From Nitrosospira sp. NpAV (GTDB lineage: Bacteria > Pseudomonadota > Gammaproteobacteria > Burkholderiales > Nitrosomonadaceae): DNA of 64,000 nucleotides. Made by a program: the position numbers and the translations under genes. The notes under the pieces were generated by a model, which did not search any database, was not told the DNA's origin, and worked only from the letters and a program-made list of their open reading frames with translations. This document shows positions 1 to 9,395 of the stretch, piece after piece. The stretch lies in the NCBI RefSeq assembly GCF_000832065.1, contig NZ_JXQM01000001.1, forward strand, positions 434,001-498,000. Direction: 5' to 3'. The stretch's first letter is position 1. Each line of letters begins with the position of its first letter.

Positions 1-649
1 AATTCTTATTGACGGGGTAGTTACCCAACAGCCCGACATGGGTAAATGGCTCGCCATTATTAAAAGTATAGGCGTGAGTATAGAAAAAATTGTCAGGAGC
101 GGGTACAGTCTCGTACCCGGTAGGCGAATAAAAATGGCCTGCTTTGACGGTCAGCCCATTCCCAACTGGAATGTAGGCTTCCACATAAGCCTGGGGGAGC
201 GCGATACCATAGGTACGAGTCGAAGAACAGCATAGATCCAGATCCCAATTTCCTCTGTTCAACGGCTGCCCCGAATTTACATCAAAAGGAGGGATACCAA
301 ATGCCTGGGTATAAATAGCATCTGTGCCAAACATGAAATCAAAGCGGCCACCGATATCGAATGATTTGCCTTCCGTCAATATGGTACGCTGTATGAATAT
401 ATTAAACTGATTCAGCTGAAAACGATTCGCCCGGTCAGCGAAAGTAACGGGGCCATTGTAGCCATTGCCCGGAAAATTTGGATTGAAGGTCGCTCCGGCA
501 TTAATCCACCCGCCCACCTTTATACCGCTATCTCTAAAGAAATTTACTACATTATTGGCATAAGCGCTGCTTGAGGCCATGGCGATTGACAATAGGCTGC
601 CTACTACGGCAAATGTTATCCAGCTTCTGCATTTGGGCAGACGTTTCAT
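1..649 (-). CDS. OmpL-like beta-barrel porin, N-terminal part (runs off window edge)
   Basis: The gene reads leftward from an ATG at 649 and is still open at base 1, so only the first 216 residues are visible. The product starts with a typical signal peptide (MKRLPKCR, a hydrophobic stretch, then a cut after SSAYA). The mature protein has alternating aromatic and polar residues (VGGWINAGATFNPNF, FDIGGRFDFMFG, VEAYIPVGNGLTVKAGHF), as expected of an outer-membrane beta-barrel. The pattern resembles the OmpL-like porin-2 family of betaproteobacteria, which forms passive outer-membrane channels. An AAGG ribosome-binding site lies about 10 bases before the ATG. A decayed paralogue lies just upstream on the same strand. 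Family assignment is from recalled similarity; substrate unknown. Confidence 0.75.
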   Translation of the reverse strand, partial: MKRLPKCRSWITFAVVGSLLSIAMASSSAYANNVVNFFRDSGIKVGGWINAGATFNPNFPGNGYNGPVTFADRANRFQLNQFNIFIQRTILTEGKSFDIGGRFDFMFGTDAIYTQAFGIPPFDVNSGQPLNRGNWDLDLCCSSTRTYGIALPQAYVEAYIPVGNGLTVKAGHFYSPTGYETVPAPDNFFYTHAYTFNNGEPFTHVGLLGNYPVNKN

Positions 650-762
650 TTTTGAATTTCCTTAGTTCCCTGGACATAAAGATCTTAGTAAGAAAATAGA
701 AAATCGTTAGAGGCTCTCAGGTATGGTATTACGCGCCGTCAATCCACCGCCGCTTCTCTCGA

Positions 763-1204
763 TCATAAAAAAGCTGACTTCATAAATTGCCGTTTAGCCG
801 GCAACACACATCCTGACCCTGAAATACCGAAATAAAAAAGGAACGTAGCATCCAGCGGAAACAAGAACGGATCCTTCCTTCCACAAAAAGGACGGAATGC
901 TACATCAATACCCTGTGCTCTGTCATAACGGATGTCTGGATGAATATTCAATTTCACCATTGATTTCCAGTCAATTTTTAGTCTTCTCGCAGGCTTCCAG
1001 TTCATATCCAGCGTGACCGCGTAATAATCAGCCGGTGCACCGATAAATGGGATGCCGCTTCCAGTCGCCAAACTCCATTCCGCTATCTTTCCACAGATTC
1101 TTTAAGCTGTTGGCATGCACATTATCCAAGCTCAAGACAGTCGATAGCAGGAAGCCGGCTGCCGTAAATATCGTCTGGTTTCCATATTCTGGCGTGCGGT
1201 CCAT
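763..1204 (-). pseudogene. Decayed porin paralogue with internal deletion and frameshift
   Basis: Reading leftward, an ATG at 1204 opens a frame with a signal-peptide-like stretch (TAAGFLLSTVLSLDNVHA) and then NLWKDSGMEFGDW, which parallels NFFRDSGIKVGGW near the start of the intact porin at 1-649. This frame stops at 1028. Overlapping it in another frame (1071 to 763) is a porin-like C-terminus (ADYYAVTLDMNWKPARRLKI, then IRYDRAQGID and PLDATFLF). The N-terminus and C-terminus are therefore joined almost directly, with the barrel middle missing and the frames out of register. This is what a tandem duplicate that lost its centre would look like. An extra tail after DATFLF suggests the original stop has also changed. 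Confidence 0.7.
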
Positions 1205-1341
1205 TTATATGATTGTCTCTTCTCAGCCTAAGATCCGGCAGTTGGATGTGAAGTGGGCGATTTCCAGGATTAGGGGCAAGTCACAACGCGGATGGTCGTT
1301 CTATTCCAAGAGACAGCAGCAGCCATGTGCCGGCCTCATTC

Positions 1342-2853
1342 CTACGCTAGAAACAATTTATATGCAGGATTGTTGCTCTCGTCCCAGTAATGATTGTCCA
1401 TCTGCTTGAGAAATGCCTTGAACTGGGCCTTTTCTTCAGGGGGTACCTCGATTCCCACCAGCACTCGGCCGTAGTCGGCACCATGATTGCGATAATGGAA
1501 CAGGCTGATGTTCCAGTGATGACTCATGCTGTTCAGAAACTTCATCAGCCCCCCGGGACGATCGGGAAACTCAAAACGATAGAGAAGCTCATTTTTTACT
1601 TCATGGGCGCGCCCTCCCACCAAGTGTCGTATATGTAGCTTTGCCATTTCATTGTCTGTTAAATCCATGGTGCGCAGGCCGCTCCTTTCCAGATTCATGA
1701 TCAGCTTTGACGCTTCTTCGCGATTGCGTACCGACACTCCGACAAATACGTGGGCTTCTTTTGGATCGGCGTAACGATAGTTGAATTCCGTAATACTCTT
1801 CGTTCCCAGCATGGCGCAAAATTTCCTGAAGCTGCCAGGCTGTTCGGGGATGGTAACCGCCATCACCGCTTCCCGCTGCTCCCCCAATTCGGCTCGCTCG
1901 GAAATATGACGCAGCCGGTCAAAATTCATGTTCGCGCCGGAAGCGATCGCGATCAGATTTTTATCGCGAATATTTTCTCGCTTCGCATAAAGTTTCGCGC
2001 CAGCGATCGAGAGTGCCCCCGAAGGCTCCAGGATGGTACGAGTGTCTTCGAACACATCCTTGATCGCGGCGCAGAGGGTATCCGTATCCACCAGGAGGAC
2101 TTCGTCCAGCAATTCACGGCACAAACGGAAAGGTTCCACCCCCACTTGCTTCACCGCCACACCATCCGCGAACAGCCCCACCTGCGCAAGCTTGATTCGG
2201 CGCCCCGCACGCAACGACTGATACATCGTATTCGCGTCCACAGGTTCGACGCCGATAATCTTGATTTCCGGATACAGTCTTTTCACATAGGCGGCAATGC
2301 CGGAAATAAGGCCGCCGCCGCCTATCGGTGCAAATATGGCGTGAATAGGACCGGTCCGCTGACGCAGAATCTCCATTCCAACGGTGCCTTGCCCCGCGAT
2401 TACATCGGGATCATCATAGGGATGCACAAAAGTCACGCGTTTCTCTGTTGCAAACTTCAATGCGTGAGCATAGGCCTCATCGTAGGAGTCGCCATGGGTA
2501 ATCACGGTCGCTCCACGCGCCTCTACTGCCTGCATTTTGATTTGCGGTGTGGTAACAGGCATCACAATGGTTGCCCGGCAATGAAGCCGCTGCGCCGCGA
2601 GCGCCACTCCCTGCGCATGGTTGCCGGCGGAAGCGGTCACCACACCACGCTTGAGCATCGCAGGAGAAAGCTTGACCATTTTATTGTAGGCCCCGCGCAC
2701 TTTGAATGAAAACACCGGCTGCATATCCTCGCGCTTCAAGAATAGTTGGTTGTGAATGCGCGCAGACAGATTGGATGCCAGCTCCAATGGGGTCTCTTCC
2801 GCCACATCATAAACCTGAGCGGTGAGAATTCTTTCGAGATAATCGTTTTTCAT
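1342..2853 (-). CDS. ilvA: Threonine ammonia-lyase, biosynthetic (threonine dehydratase)
   Basis: This PLP enzyme deaminates L-threonine to 2-oxobutanoate, the first committed step to isoleucine, in the cytoplasm. The 503-residue length fits the biosynthetic type (about 510). The PLP lysine is K51 in SFKVRGAYNK. SAGNHAQG (75-82) and the phosphate-binding GGGGLISG (178-185) follow. Two ACT-like regulatory domains occupy the C-terminal third (VTIPEQPGSFRKFC and YRFEFPDRPGGLMKF), so isoleucine/valine allostery is expected. I chose the ATG at 2853; an in-frame TTG 18 bases upstream is less likely. It is divergent from rpiA and stands alone. Confidence 0.95.
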   Translation of the reverse strand: MKNDYLERILTAQVYDVAEETPLELASNLSARIHNQLFLKREDMQPVFSFKVRGAYNKMVKLSPAMLKRGVVTASAGNHAQGVALAAQRLHCRATIVMPVTTPQIKMQAVEARGATVITHGDSYDEAYAHALKFATEKRVTFVHPYDDPDVIAGQGTVGMEILRQRTGPIHAIFAPIGGGGLISGIAAYVKRLYPEIKIIGVEPVDANTMYQSLRAGRRIKLAQVGLFADGVAVKQVGVEPFRLCRELLDEVLLVDTDTLCAAIKDVFEDTRTILEPSGALSIAGAKLYAKRENIRDKNLIAIASGANMNFDRLRHISERAELGEQREAVMAVTIPEQPGSFRKFCAMLGTKSITEFNYRYADPKEAHVFVGVSVRNREEASKLIMNLERSGLRTMDLTDNEMAKLHIRHLVGGRAHEVKNELLYRFEFPDRPGGLMKFLNSMSHHWNISLFHYRNHGADYGRVLVGIEVPPEEKAQFKAFLKQMDNHYWDESNNPAYKLFLA

Positions 2854-3154
2854 CGCTGCGTATGCTCGCAAAGTCGGAAATTGCGGATTTTAGCATGCCG
2901 GAGGTTGCCTAGCAGCTTGTTGAACTTGAAGAATCGTCTCTGAAAAGTGATTGGCCGGGACAAGTTCTGACGGTTTTGAAAATCAATAGTTGTTCCATTG
3001 ACTGAGAAAATCCATGAAATAGACCCGACGAGACGCTTTGCGGATGATCTGCTTTAAGTTGGACAGCCCACCCGGACATCCCGCTGCATTGTTAAAATTG
3101 GCGGATAGGATTATCCTGATAAAAAATCATTTATTTTTATTCACAAAATACATC
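2854..3154. other. Intergenic region between divergent ilvA and rpiA
   Basis: About 300 bases separate the two divergent start codons and must hold both promoters. The stretch before rpiA is AT-rich (3105-3154). I see no convincing riboswitch, leader peptide rich in branched-chain codons, or hairpin. Confidence 0.4.
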
Positions 3155-3814
3155 ATGACGCAAGACGACCAAAAACGTGCGGCCGCGCAAGCTGCTATTC
3201 AGTATGTCCCCGCTGGCTGTGTGGTTGGAGTGGGCACCGGCTCCACCGCAAATTATTTCATAGATGAATTGTCTAATATCAAACGCAAAATTGAAGGTGC
3301 GGTGGCAAGCTCAGAGGATACAGCTCAGCGCCTTCGCGCACATGGCATCGAGGTTGTCGATCTGAACAGCATCGATGTGCTCCCGGTATACGTAGACGGC
3401 ACAGACGAAATCACTGAGCACTTGGCCATGATAAAAGGAGGCGGTGGCGCACTGACACGTGAGAAAATTGTTGCTGCCGTGGCGAAAAAATTTATCTGCA
3501 TTGCGGACCAGAGTAAGCTGGTGCAAGTGCTCGGCAAATTTCCACTCCCGGTGGAAGTGATACCCATGGCCCGCGGCTATGTGGCACGCGAGATCACGCG
3601 GCTGGGGGGAAGGCCGGTGTTACGCGAGGGATTTATCACGGATAACGGCAATATAATCCTGGATGTGCATGGCTTGCAAATCCTGAATCCCATTGAGTTG
3701 GAGACAACACTTAATCAGATAACGGGTGTTGTCACCAATGGTCTTTTCGCAAACCGCGGCGCAGATGTGCTGCTGCTGGGCGCCGATACCGGCATCCGGA
3801 CGATCGTTATCTGA
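3155..3814 (+). CDS. rpiA: Ribose-5-phosphate isomerase A
   Basis: It interconverts ribose 5-phosphate and ribulose 5-phosphate in the pentose phosphate and Calvin cycles. The 219 residues match the usual RpiA length. Visible signatures are the phosphate-binding GTGST (27-31), SSEDTAQ (52-58), the catalytic DGTDE (81-85) and [11 protein letters not shown] (94-104), containing the general-base glutamate. The frame is open upstream to a TTG at 3038, but the ATG at 3155 starts exactly where the family starts. It lacks an obvious Shine-Dalgarno sequence. The gene precedes phoU by 83 bases. Confidence 0.95.
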   Translation: MTQDDQKRAAAQAAIQYVPAGCVVGVGTGSTANYFIDELSNIKRKIEGAVASSEDTAQRLRAHGIEVVDLNSIDVLPVYVDGTDEITEHLAMIKGGGGALTREKIVAAVAKKFICIADQSKLVQVLGKFPLPVEVIPMARGYVAREITRLGGRPVLREGFITDNGNIILDVHGLQILNPIELETTLNQITGVVTNGLFANRGADVLLLGADTGIRTIVI

Positions 3815-3897
3815 TCTGATGGAATGCGAAAAGCAACAAAACTGTCACAACTTGCGAGTATCATTTTTTGTTTTTTCTAACCAATCAAGGCCATGCA

Positions 3898-4605
3898 ATG
3901 GCAAGTAGCGAACACATATCCAAGCAATTTGATGCCGATCTTGAGGCGGTGCGCACGCGCGTGTTGCATATGGGCGGATTTGTGGAAGAACAGATCGAAA
4001 AAGCTATTGAGGCGCTTACCAGCGGCAACGAAAGTCTGATCGAGAATATTGTTGCCGATGACCACCGAGTCAATGCGATGGAAGTGTCGATCGACGAGAT
4101 TTGCAGCCAGATCATCGCGCGCCGCCAACCTGCCGCCGGCGATTTACGCATGATCATGACAGTCATTAAAACCATCACCGATCTGGAACGCATTGGCGAT
4201 GAGGCAGAAAAAATTGCGCGCATGGCCAAGCTGATTTACGCAGCCGATCGCATGCATATGCCGCGGTTTGTCGAGATCAGACACGTCGCCAATATCGCGA
4301 TGGAAATGCTGCACAAATCCTTGGATGCCTTTGCCCGCCTGGATCTGACAGCGGCCGCCCGTGTCGTGCGTCAGGATGAACAGGTCGATGAGGAATTCCG
4401 CTCCATCATGCGTCAGCTCATTACATTTATGATGGAAGATCCGCGCAAAATTTCCACTGCCCTGGAAATCCTGTTTGTAGCGAAAGCAATCGAACGTATT
4501 GGCGATCACGCCAAAAATATGGCGGAATATGTGATCTATATGGTTAAGGGCAAGGATGTGCGGCATGTGACAGTTGAAGAGATTGAACGCGAAGTCAGAG
4601 AATAA
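3898..4605 (+). CDS. phoU: Phosphate-specific transport accessory protein PhoU
   Basis: PhoU links the Pst phosphate transporter to the PhoR sensor and dampens the Pho regulon. The 235 residues form two tandem three-helix PhoU repeats; the metal-contacting pattern appears twice (TDLERIGDEAEKIA near 100 and KAIERIGDHAKNMAE near 205). The ATG at 3898 has an AAGG about 7 bases upstream and is preferred over an upstream TTG. No pst or phoBR gene is in the window. The gene is followed after 32 bases by an exopolyphosphatase, so a phosphate/polyphosphate unit is likely. Confidence 0.93.
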   Translation: MASSEHISKQFDADLEAVRTRVLHMGGFVEEQIEKAIEALTSGNESLIENIVADDHRVNAMEVSIDEICSQIIARRQPAAGDLRMIMTVIKTITDLERIGDEAEKIARMAKLIYAADRMHMPRFVEIRHVANIAMEMLHKSLDAFARLDLTAAARVVRQDEQVDEEFRSIMRQLITFMMEDPRKISTALEILFVAKAIERIGDHAKNMAEYVIYMVKGKDVRHVTVEEIEREVRE

Positions 4606-4637
4606 AGCTGTCTAGCAACGTTTGGAATCGGAAAACT

Positions 4638-6182
4638 ATGCTCGAATATTCCACTCTCGCGGCAGTAGACCTCGGCTCTAACAGCTTTCGTTTGCAGGTA
4701 GCGCGGGTGGTGGGAAAACAGATTTATCCCTTGGACAGCTTGCGCGAAATGGTGCGGCTCGCCGCCGGCCTCACTGCCGATAAGCGATTGGACGAGGATT
4801 CCCAGGCACGCGCATTGGAGTGCCTGAAACGTTTTGGTGAGCGTCTGCGCGGTTTCCCCCCACACTCCGTTCGAGCAGTCGCAACAAACACGCTAAGAGT
4901 CGCGAAGAATGCGCCGGCATTTTTAAAAAAAGCGGAGGCCGCCATCGGATTCCCCATCGAAGTTATCGCGGGGCGGGAGGAAGCGCGGCTGATCTACTTG
5001 GGTGTCGCACATAGTCTGCCATCGTCCACCAATGATCGTCTGGTTATGGACATCGGCGGAGGTTCTACCGAATTTATCATCGGCAAACGTCTGAAACCCG
5101 TCAAGCTGGAGAGTCTCTATATGGGCTGCGTCAGTTACAGCCTGCTTTTTTTCCCGGATGGTAAGATCACCAAGGGCGCGATGAAGCGGGCCGAGCTCGC
5201 GGCGCGGAGCGAAGTACAGGCTATCGCCACGGGATTCTCCAGTACCCATTGGCAGGAGGCATTCGGCTCGTCCGGCACTGCGCGCGCGCTGGGTGACATA
5301 ATAGAGCTGAACAATCTTGATAATGGCGCTAGCGATGGGGATATCACTCTGGAAGGATTGGACAGTTTTCGCGACTATCTCCTCAAGGCTGGCGATACTA
5401 AAAAACTGGAAATTGCCGGCCTGCGTGCTGATCGGGCACCTGTCATCCCTGGCGGCTTCGCCATCATGTCCGCCGCGTTCTCCGAGTTGGGCATCCACCG
5501 CATGTCACAGGCTATGGGAGCATTGCGCCAAGGCGTGCTCTATGATCTGCTGGGACGTTTCCATAATCAGGATATGCGGGAAGTGACAGTAAGACAATTC
5601 ATGCAACGCTACCGGGTAGATTCAGCTCAGGCGAGGCGAGTGGAGTCGTCGGCGCTGCTGCTGGGAAAACAATTGCTGGCGGATTTCCCTGATGAGATCG
5701 AAGAAATGCTGCAAAGCCTGTCATGGGCAGCACGGCTGCATGAAGTCGGTATTTCAGTGGCCCATTCCGGCTATCACAAGCATTCGGCATATATTCTCGG
5801 TAATGCCGACATGCCGGGGTTCTCAAAAATGGAACAAGAGCGACTGAGTATGCTTACACTTGCTCATCGGGGACTTATCGGTAAAGCGCGAGGGGCTGTT
5901 ATCGAACCGCTGGATTTTGCGCTGCTATTTGCGCTGCGTCTGGCGACATTGTTTCACCGCAGCCGCAGCGATATTAAGTTGCCTCAGCTCGAAGTGCGTC
6001 TGGACAATACAGAATTCGAACTGATTATCGAACCGGGATGGTTGCAACGCAACCCGCTGACCGATACCGCGCTGTCCGCTGAAATCGAGGAATGGGCCAC
6101 TCTTGGTTTCAATTTTCGTATCAAAGGGGGGCTGGAAGAAAACATAAGTTGCAAAACAGCCAGAAGTACAACCGGTGTATAA
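4638..6182 (+). CDS. ppx: Exopolyphosphatase (Ppx/GppA family)
   Basis: The protein is expected to remove terminal phosphates from polyphosphate, and may also act on pppGpp as GppA does. The 514-residue length fits Ppx. The ASKHA-fold ATPase signatures are DLGSNSFR (11-18) and DIGGGSTE (138-145). The C-terminal part has an HD-domain-like helical region (WAARLHEVGISVAHSGYHKH). It lies between phoU and corA on the same strand. The polyphosphate kinase gene is elsewhere in the window at 50-52 kb. Ppx versus GppA cannot be separated from sequence alone. Confidence 0.9.
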   Translation: MLEYSTLAAVDLGSNSFRLQVARVVGKQIYPLDSLREMVRLAAGLTADKRLDEDSQARALECLKRFGERLRGFPPHSVRAVATNTLRVAKNAPAFLKKAEAAIGFPIEVIAGREEARLIYLGVAHSLPSSTNDRLVMDIGGGSTEFIIGKRLKPVKLESLYMGCVSYSLLFFPDGKITKGAMKRAELAARSEVQAIATGFSSTHWQEAFGSSGTARALGDIIELNNLDNGASDGDITLEGLDSFRDYLLKAGDTKKLEIAGLRADRAPVIPGGFAIMSAAFSELGIHRMSQAMGALRQGVLYDLLGRFHNQDMREVTVRQFMQRYRVDSAQARRVESSALLLGKQLLADFPDEIEEMLQSLSWAARLHEVGISVAHSGYHKHSAYILGNADMPGFSKMEQERLSMLTLAHRGLIGKARGAVIEPLDFALLFALRLATLFHRSRSDIKLPQLEVRLDNTEFELIIEPGWLQRNPLTDTALSAEIEEWATLGFNFRIKGGLEENISCKTARSTTGV

Positions 6183-6196
6183 CCCGGATAAGGTCG

Positions 6197-7267
6197 ATGG
6201 CATCCCACTCAAAAAAGAGATCCACGAAAGCCGGTTTGCCGCCGGGTACCCTGGTGCATATCGGCAAAAAGAAAAATGTCACCCCCCGCATCATTTTGAT
6301 GGATTATGACGACAATGGTGTGCGCGAGTCAGAGATAACTGCTTCGGATCTGGCTGATAAAACCAGGTTTGCGCATGGGATCAAGTGGCTCAATGTTCAT
6401 GGCCTGGGTGATACCCGCATGATGGAGCAAATCGGTGCTTGTTTTGACCTCCATCCATTGGTGCTGGAGGACATATTCAACACTGAACAGCGTTCTAAGC
6501 TGGAGGATTACGGCGGTTATCTCTACGTAGTGCTGAAAACCTTTAGTTATGAATACAATGGCAAGGAAGAAAGACTAGATTCGGATCAGGTCAGCCTGGT
6601 GCTAGGAAGAAATTTCGTACTATCATTTCTTGAAGCGGATAGCGCCCAATTCGGGGCGGTGCGTGAGCGACTACATGCTGGTAAAGGTCAGATCAGGAAA
6701 TCGGGTGCGGATTTTCTAATGTATAGTTTGATTGATTCCATTATCGACAGCTACTTCGTCATTCTTGAGCAGCTCGACGAGAAAACTGAAGTGCTGGAGA
6801 CAGAGTTGATAGCCGACCCTCAACCCAGTACCCTGCATTCAATCTACCGCCTAAAGCGTGAAGGAGTTTTTCTACGTAAATCGCTGTGGCCGCTACGGGA
6901 AGTGATCAGTTCATTGCAACGGGGGGATTCGCCGCTGTTCACCCGCAATACATTACTTTATCTGCGGGACGTATACGATCACATCATTCATATTATCGAG
7001 TCGATCGAATCCCTGCGCGACTTGACAGCAGGCATGCTCGATATTTACGTATCCAGCGTGAGCTATCGCATCAGTATAGTGATGAAAGTTCTCACCGTTA
7101 TCACCACCATATTCATGCCTCTGACATTGATTGCGGGCATCTATGGCATGAATTTTAAACACCTGCCGGGACTCGAATGGGAGTGGGGATTTTTCGTGGT
7201 GCTGGGGGTGATGGTCACAATTAGCGTTGGAATGCTGGCCCTGTTTCGCAGGAAGAAATGGCTGTAG
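6197..7267 (+). CDS. corA: Magnesium/cobalt transporter CorA
   Basis: CorA is a pentameric inner-membrane channel for Mg2+ (and Co2+/Ni2+). The 356-residue product has a long soluble N-terminal domain, a coiled region, and two C-terminal membrane helices. The diagnostic YGMNF (GMN at 317-319) lies between the helices, and a basic RRKKW tail follows. The ATG at 6197 begins 14 bases after the ppx stop with AAGG close upstream, suggesting co-transcription with phoU and ppx. No magnesium riboswitch is evident, and the 14-base gap leaves no room for one. Confidence 0.93.
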   Translation: MASHSKKRSTKAGLPPGTLVHIGKKKNVTPRIILMDYDDNGVRESEITASDLADKTRFAHGIKWLNVHGLGDTRMMEQIGACFDLHPLVLEDIFNTEQRSKLEDYGGYLYVVLKTFSYEYNGKEERLDSDQVSLVLGRNFVLSFLEADSAQFGAVRERLHAGKGQIRKSGADFLMYSLIDSIIDSYFVILEQLDEKTEVLETELIADPQPSTLHSIYRLKREGVFLRKSLWPLREVISSLQRGDSPLFTRNTLLYLRDVYDHIIHIIESIESLRDLTAGMLDIYVSSVSYRISIVMKVLTVITTIFMPLTLIAGIYGMNFKHLPGLEWEWGFFVVLGVMVTISVGMLALFRRKKWL

Positions 7268-7355
7268 AAAACGGGACGCAAAACCTGGGAACCATTGAAT
7301 AAATTCTCCGTGAAACGTATCACTGGGCGAGAGCGAAGGCTTATTCAAAGATTTC

Positions 7356-8120
7356 TTAAAGCTCGAATACCTGCCCGCGCTTCAATCTTTCCGGTTTGAA
7401 CTCTCCCGCCGCTACCTGGATTTCTGCCATCGTGGCATCCTCGTTGCCCGGCTCCATATGAGTAATCAGAAAGCGCACCTTCTTATTGAGCTGTTTTAAC
7501 CCCTTTGCCAGCAATTCCGGACGCATATGACCGGAGGCCTCCGCACCTGCCGTGTTGTAGTTGAGAAACGTTGCCTCGATCATCAGGTAGCGCAAATTGC
7601 TGATGGCGTTCAGCGCGTTCCAGAACGGTTCATGGTAGGTGGTATCACCACTGAAGACAAAGCTTGCATTGCCACTGTCAAGTTGATAGGCCACTCCCGG
7701 CACAGCATGCCGTACCGGTAGCGGAGTGATTTTTCTTCCCGATGATTCCACCACCCCCCCCACTACGATGGGCTTGAATACGACATAGGGTTTCTCCGGC
7801 GACGGCAGGACAGTGTAATCCGGCCAAAGGCGGAAATTGAACATATCCTGCTTAAGGATGGCGATTGTTTCAGGCAAGGCATAAACCGTGAGAGGCGTAT
7901 TCCGGCGTGGTCCTACAACGTCAGCCAGCATCGGCAGCAGTGCTACATGGTCAAGATGGGAGTGGGTAAGAAATACCGTATCGACCCGCAGCATCTGGCT
8001 CACGGTTAAATCTCCCGCACCGGTACCCACATCAACCAGAATATCGTCGTCCAGCATCAGGCAAGTGCTTCTTAAATCTGCCGCCGCGCCGCCGGTGCAT
8101 CCAAGTATAGTTATGCGCAT
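7356..8120 (-). CDS. MBL-fold hydrolase, class II cyclic-nucleotide phosphodiesterase-like
   Basis: A 254-residue metallo-beta-lactamase-fold enzyme with the dinuclear metal motif HSHLDH (53-58), a further metal-binding FSGDTTYHE segment and a C-terminal ITHMEPGN histidine. The N-terminal ILGCTGG and the general layout resemble class II 3',5'-cyclic-nucleotide phosphodiesterases and RNase Z relatives. The likely reaction is phosphodiester hydrolysis, perhaps of cAMP, but the substrate cannot be read from sequence. It is convergent with corA and not clearly in an operon. Confidence 0.75.
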   Translation of the reverse strand: MRITILGCTGGAAADLRSTCLMLDDDILVDVGTGAGDLTVSQMLRVDTVFLTHSHLDHVALLPMLADVVGPRRNTPLTVYALPETIAILKQDMFNFRLWPDYTVLPSPEKPYVVFKPIVVGGVVESSGRKITPLPVRHAVPGVAYQLDSGNASFVFSGDTTYHEPFWNALNAISNLRYLMIEATFLNYNTAGAEASGHMRPELLAKGLKQLNKKVRFLITHMEPGNEDATMAEIQVAAGEFKPERLKRGQVFEL

Positions 8121-8301
8121 TTTTACGTTCCGATCGACAATATGCTTTTAGATTAACTCCTAAAGATTGAAGCCAATCCGGCAATTAAGCGCCTCATTTC
8201 TCACTCATTTTCAAGTTCGGCGCTATGATCCGCGAAGATCCTCCGCATCGTTTGATTTTCACCTTCCGGTAAGTTTGCCACGACCAGATGCAGATAAAGG
8301 A

Positions 8302-9348
8302 TTAAGGTGCCTCAGCCTCCGTTGTAGCGGCCTCCTCCCATAATAGTACTTTAAGGTCATGGATGCGCGCCCAAAAGCCGAGCAAAGCACGCCACGCGCG
8401 CGGGGCATCCGATAAAACCCACACTTCGGTGATGCGCTTGTCGGCACGCCAGCCCCGTAGCATGAGCTCTATACTGAAGCCGTGCCGCATTTGCAGGCAT
8501 GGAAGCAATCGTGCGGGTTGTGGCGTAAGCCAATGAACGTATCCTCCTTCGTGAAACACGTTCTCGATCTTGTCCAGAAGATTCGGGGGAAAATGTGCCA
8601 GTACGGAATTACCCGAGAGGAGCAACACATTGCGCCGCGCATTGGGGTAACGCGAGTAGTAGAGATTGCGGTTGCGGCGCGCCAGTTCCCTGAATGCACG
8701 CCCGCGTCCGAACGACCCGCCGCCTTTATGGTATACATAAGCATCGGGATGTACACCGAAGCGCCATCCCCCCAGGTCTAGCCGTCTGCCGAGGTCTATA
8801 TCCTCATAATATCCGCGACCGAACGCCGGGTCGAAACCACCGATTTCCATGAAAATGTCGCGGCGAACCAGAAACGCGTGGCCTTGCAGACGGTGCGTTG
8901 AAATGTAGCCACCGGGCTGACGCAGATAGCAATCCAAATCATGCCTGGCATAGTCATTGCCGGCGGGAATGATCACCGCCAGCTGCGGGTCGGCCGCTAA
9001 CGCGGCATACAACGGCGGCAGAAAATCCTCGCTGACTTCGATATCTGAATTGAGTACCAGCACAGCGGATGCGCCGCATCGATTAACCGCTTCATTTACC
9101 GATGCGCCAAAGCCCTGATTCTTCGGGGCATGATGGACATGGATGTGCTCATACGGTAAGTGATCGAGCATCTGACGCGTTTCAGCGCCGGATGCATCAT
9201 CCTGAATATAAATATGCTTTATGGAGCCGCTGAGGTGAGCCACGACAGAATCAATACAGCGTCGCGTCAACTCGGGTGCATTATAAACCGGGATCACCAC
9301 GTCGATGGAGGGGTTGGACATGGGGGAAACCGAAGATTGAACCGGCAT
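8302..9348 (-). CDS. Family 2 glycosyltransferase (rhamnosyltransferase-like)
   Basis: The N-terminal GT-A domain starts DVVIPVYNAPE (16-26) and carries the metal/nucleotide-binding NSDIE (100-104) with the acceptor-side GYYEDIDLGRR motif. This is typical of inverting family 2 enzymes that add sugars to O-antigen or capsule. The 348 residues contain no membrane helices. The start at 9348 is uncertain; an internal ATG at 9321 begins nearer the domain. The gene lies 47 bases downstream of the capsule-type gene at 9396-10760 on the same strand, so the two probably act on the same envelope glycan. Confidence 0.8.
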   Translation of the reverse strand: MPVQSSVSPMSNPSIDVVIPVYNAPELTRRCIDSVVAHLSGSIKHIYIQDDASGAETRQMLDHLPYEHIHVHHAPKNQGFGASVNEAVNRCGASAVLVLNSDIEVSEDFLPPLYAALAADPQLAVIIPAGNDYARHDLDCYLRQPGGYISTHRLQGHAFLVRRDIFMEIGGFDPAFGRGYYEDIDLGRRLDLGGWRFGVHPDAYVYHKGGGSFGRGRAFRELARRNRNLYYSRYPNARRNVLLLSGNSVLAHFPPNLLDKIENVFHEGGYVHWLTPQPARLLPCLQMRHGFSIELMLRGWRADKRITEVWVLSDAPRAWRALLGFWARIHDLKVLLWEEAATTEAEAP

Positions 9349-9395
9349 GGCGGTTTAGTAACTTCCTTTAAAAAAGCCCCGGCCACATCGGGAAA

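Noticed and set aside
1750-2709. 319-codon plus-strand open frame
   Set aside because: It lies antisense inside ilvA, whose protein is clearly real.
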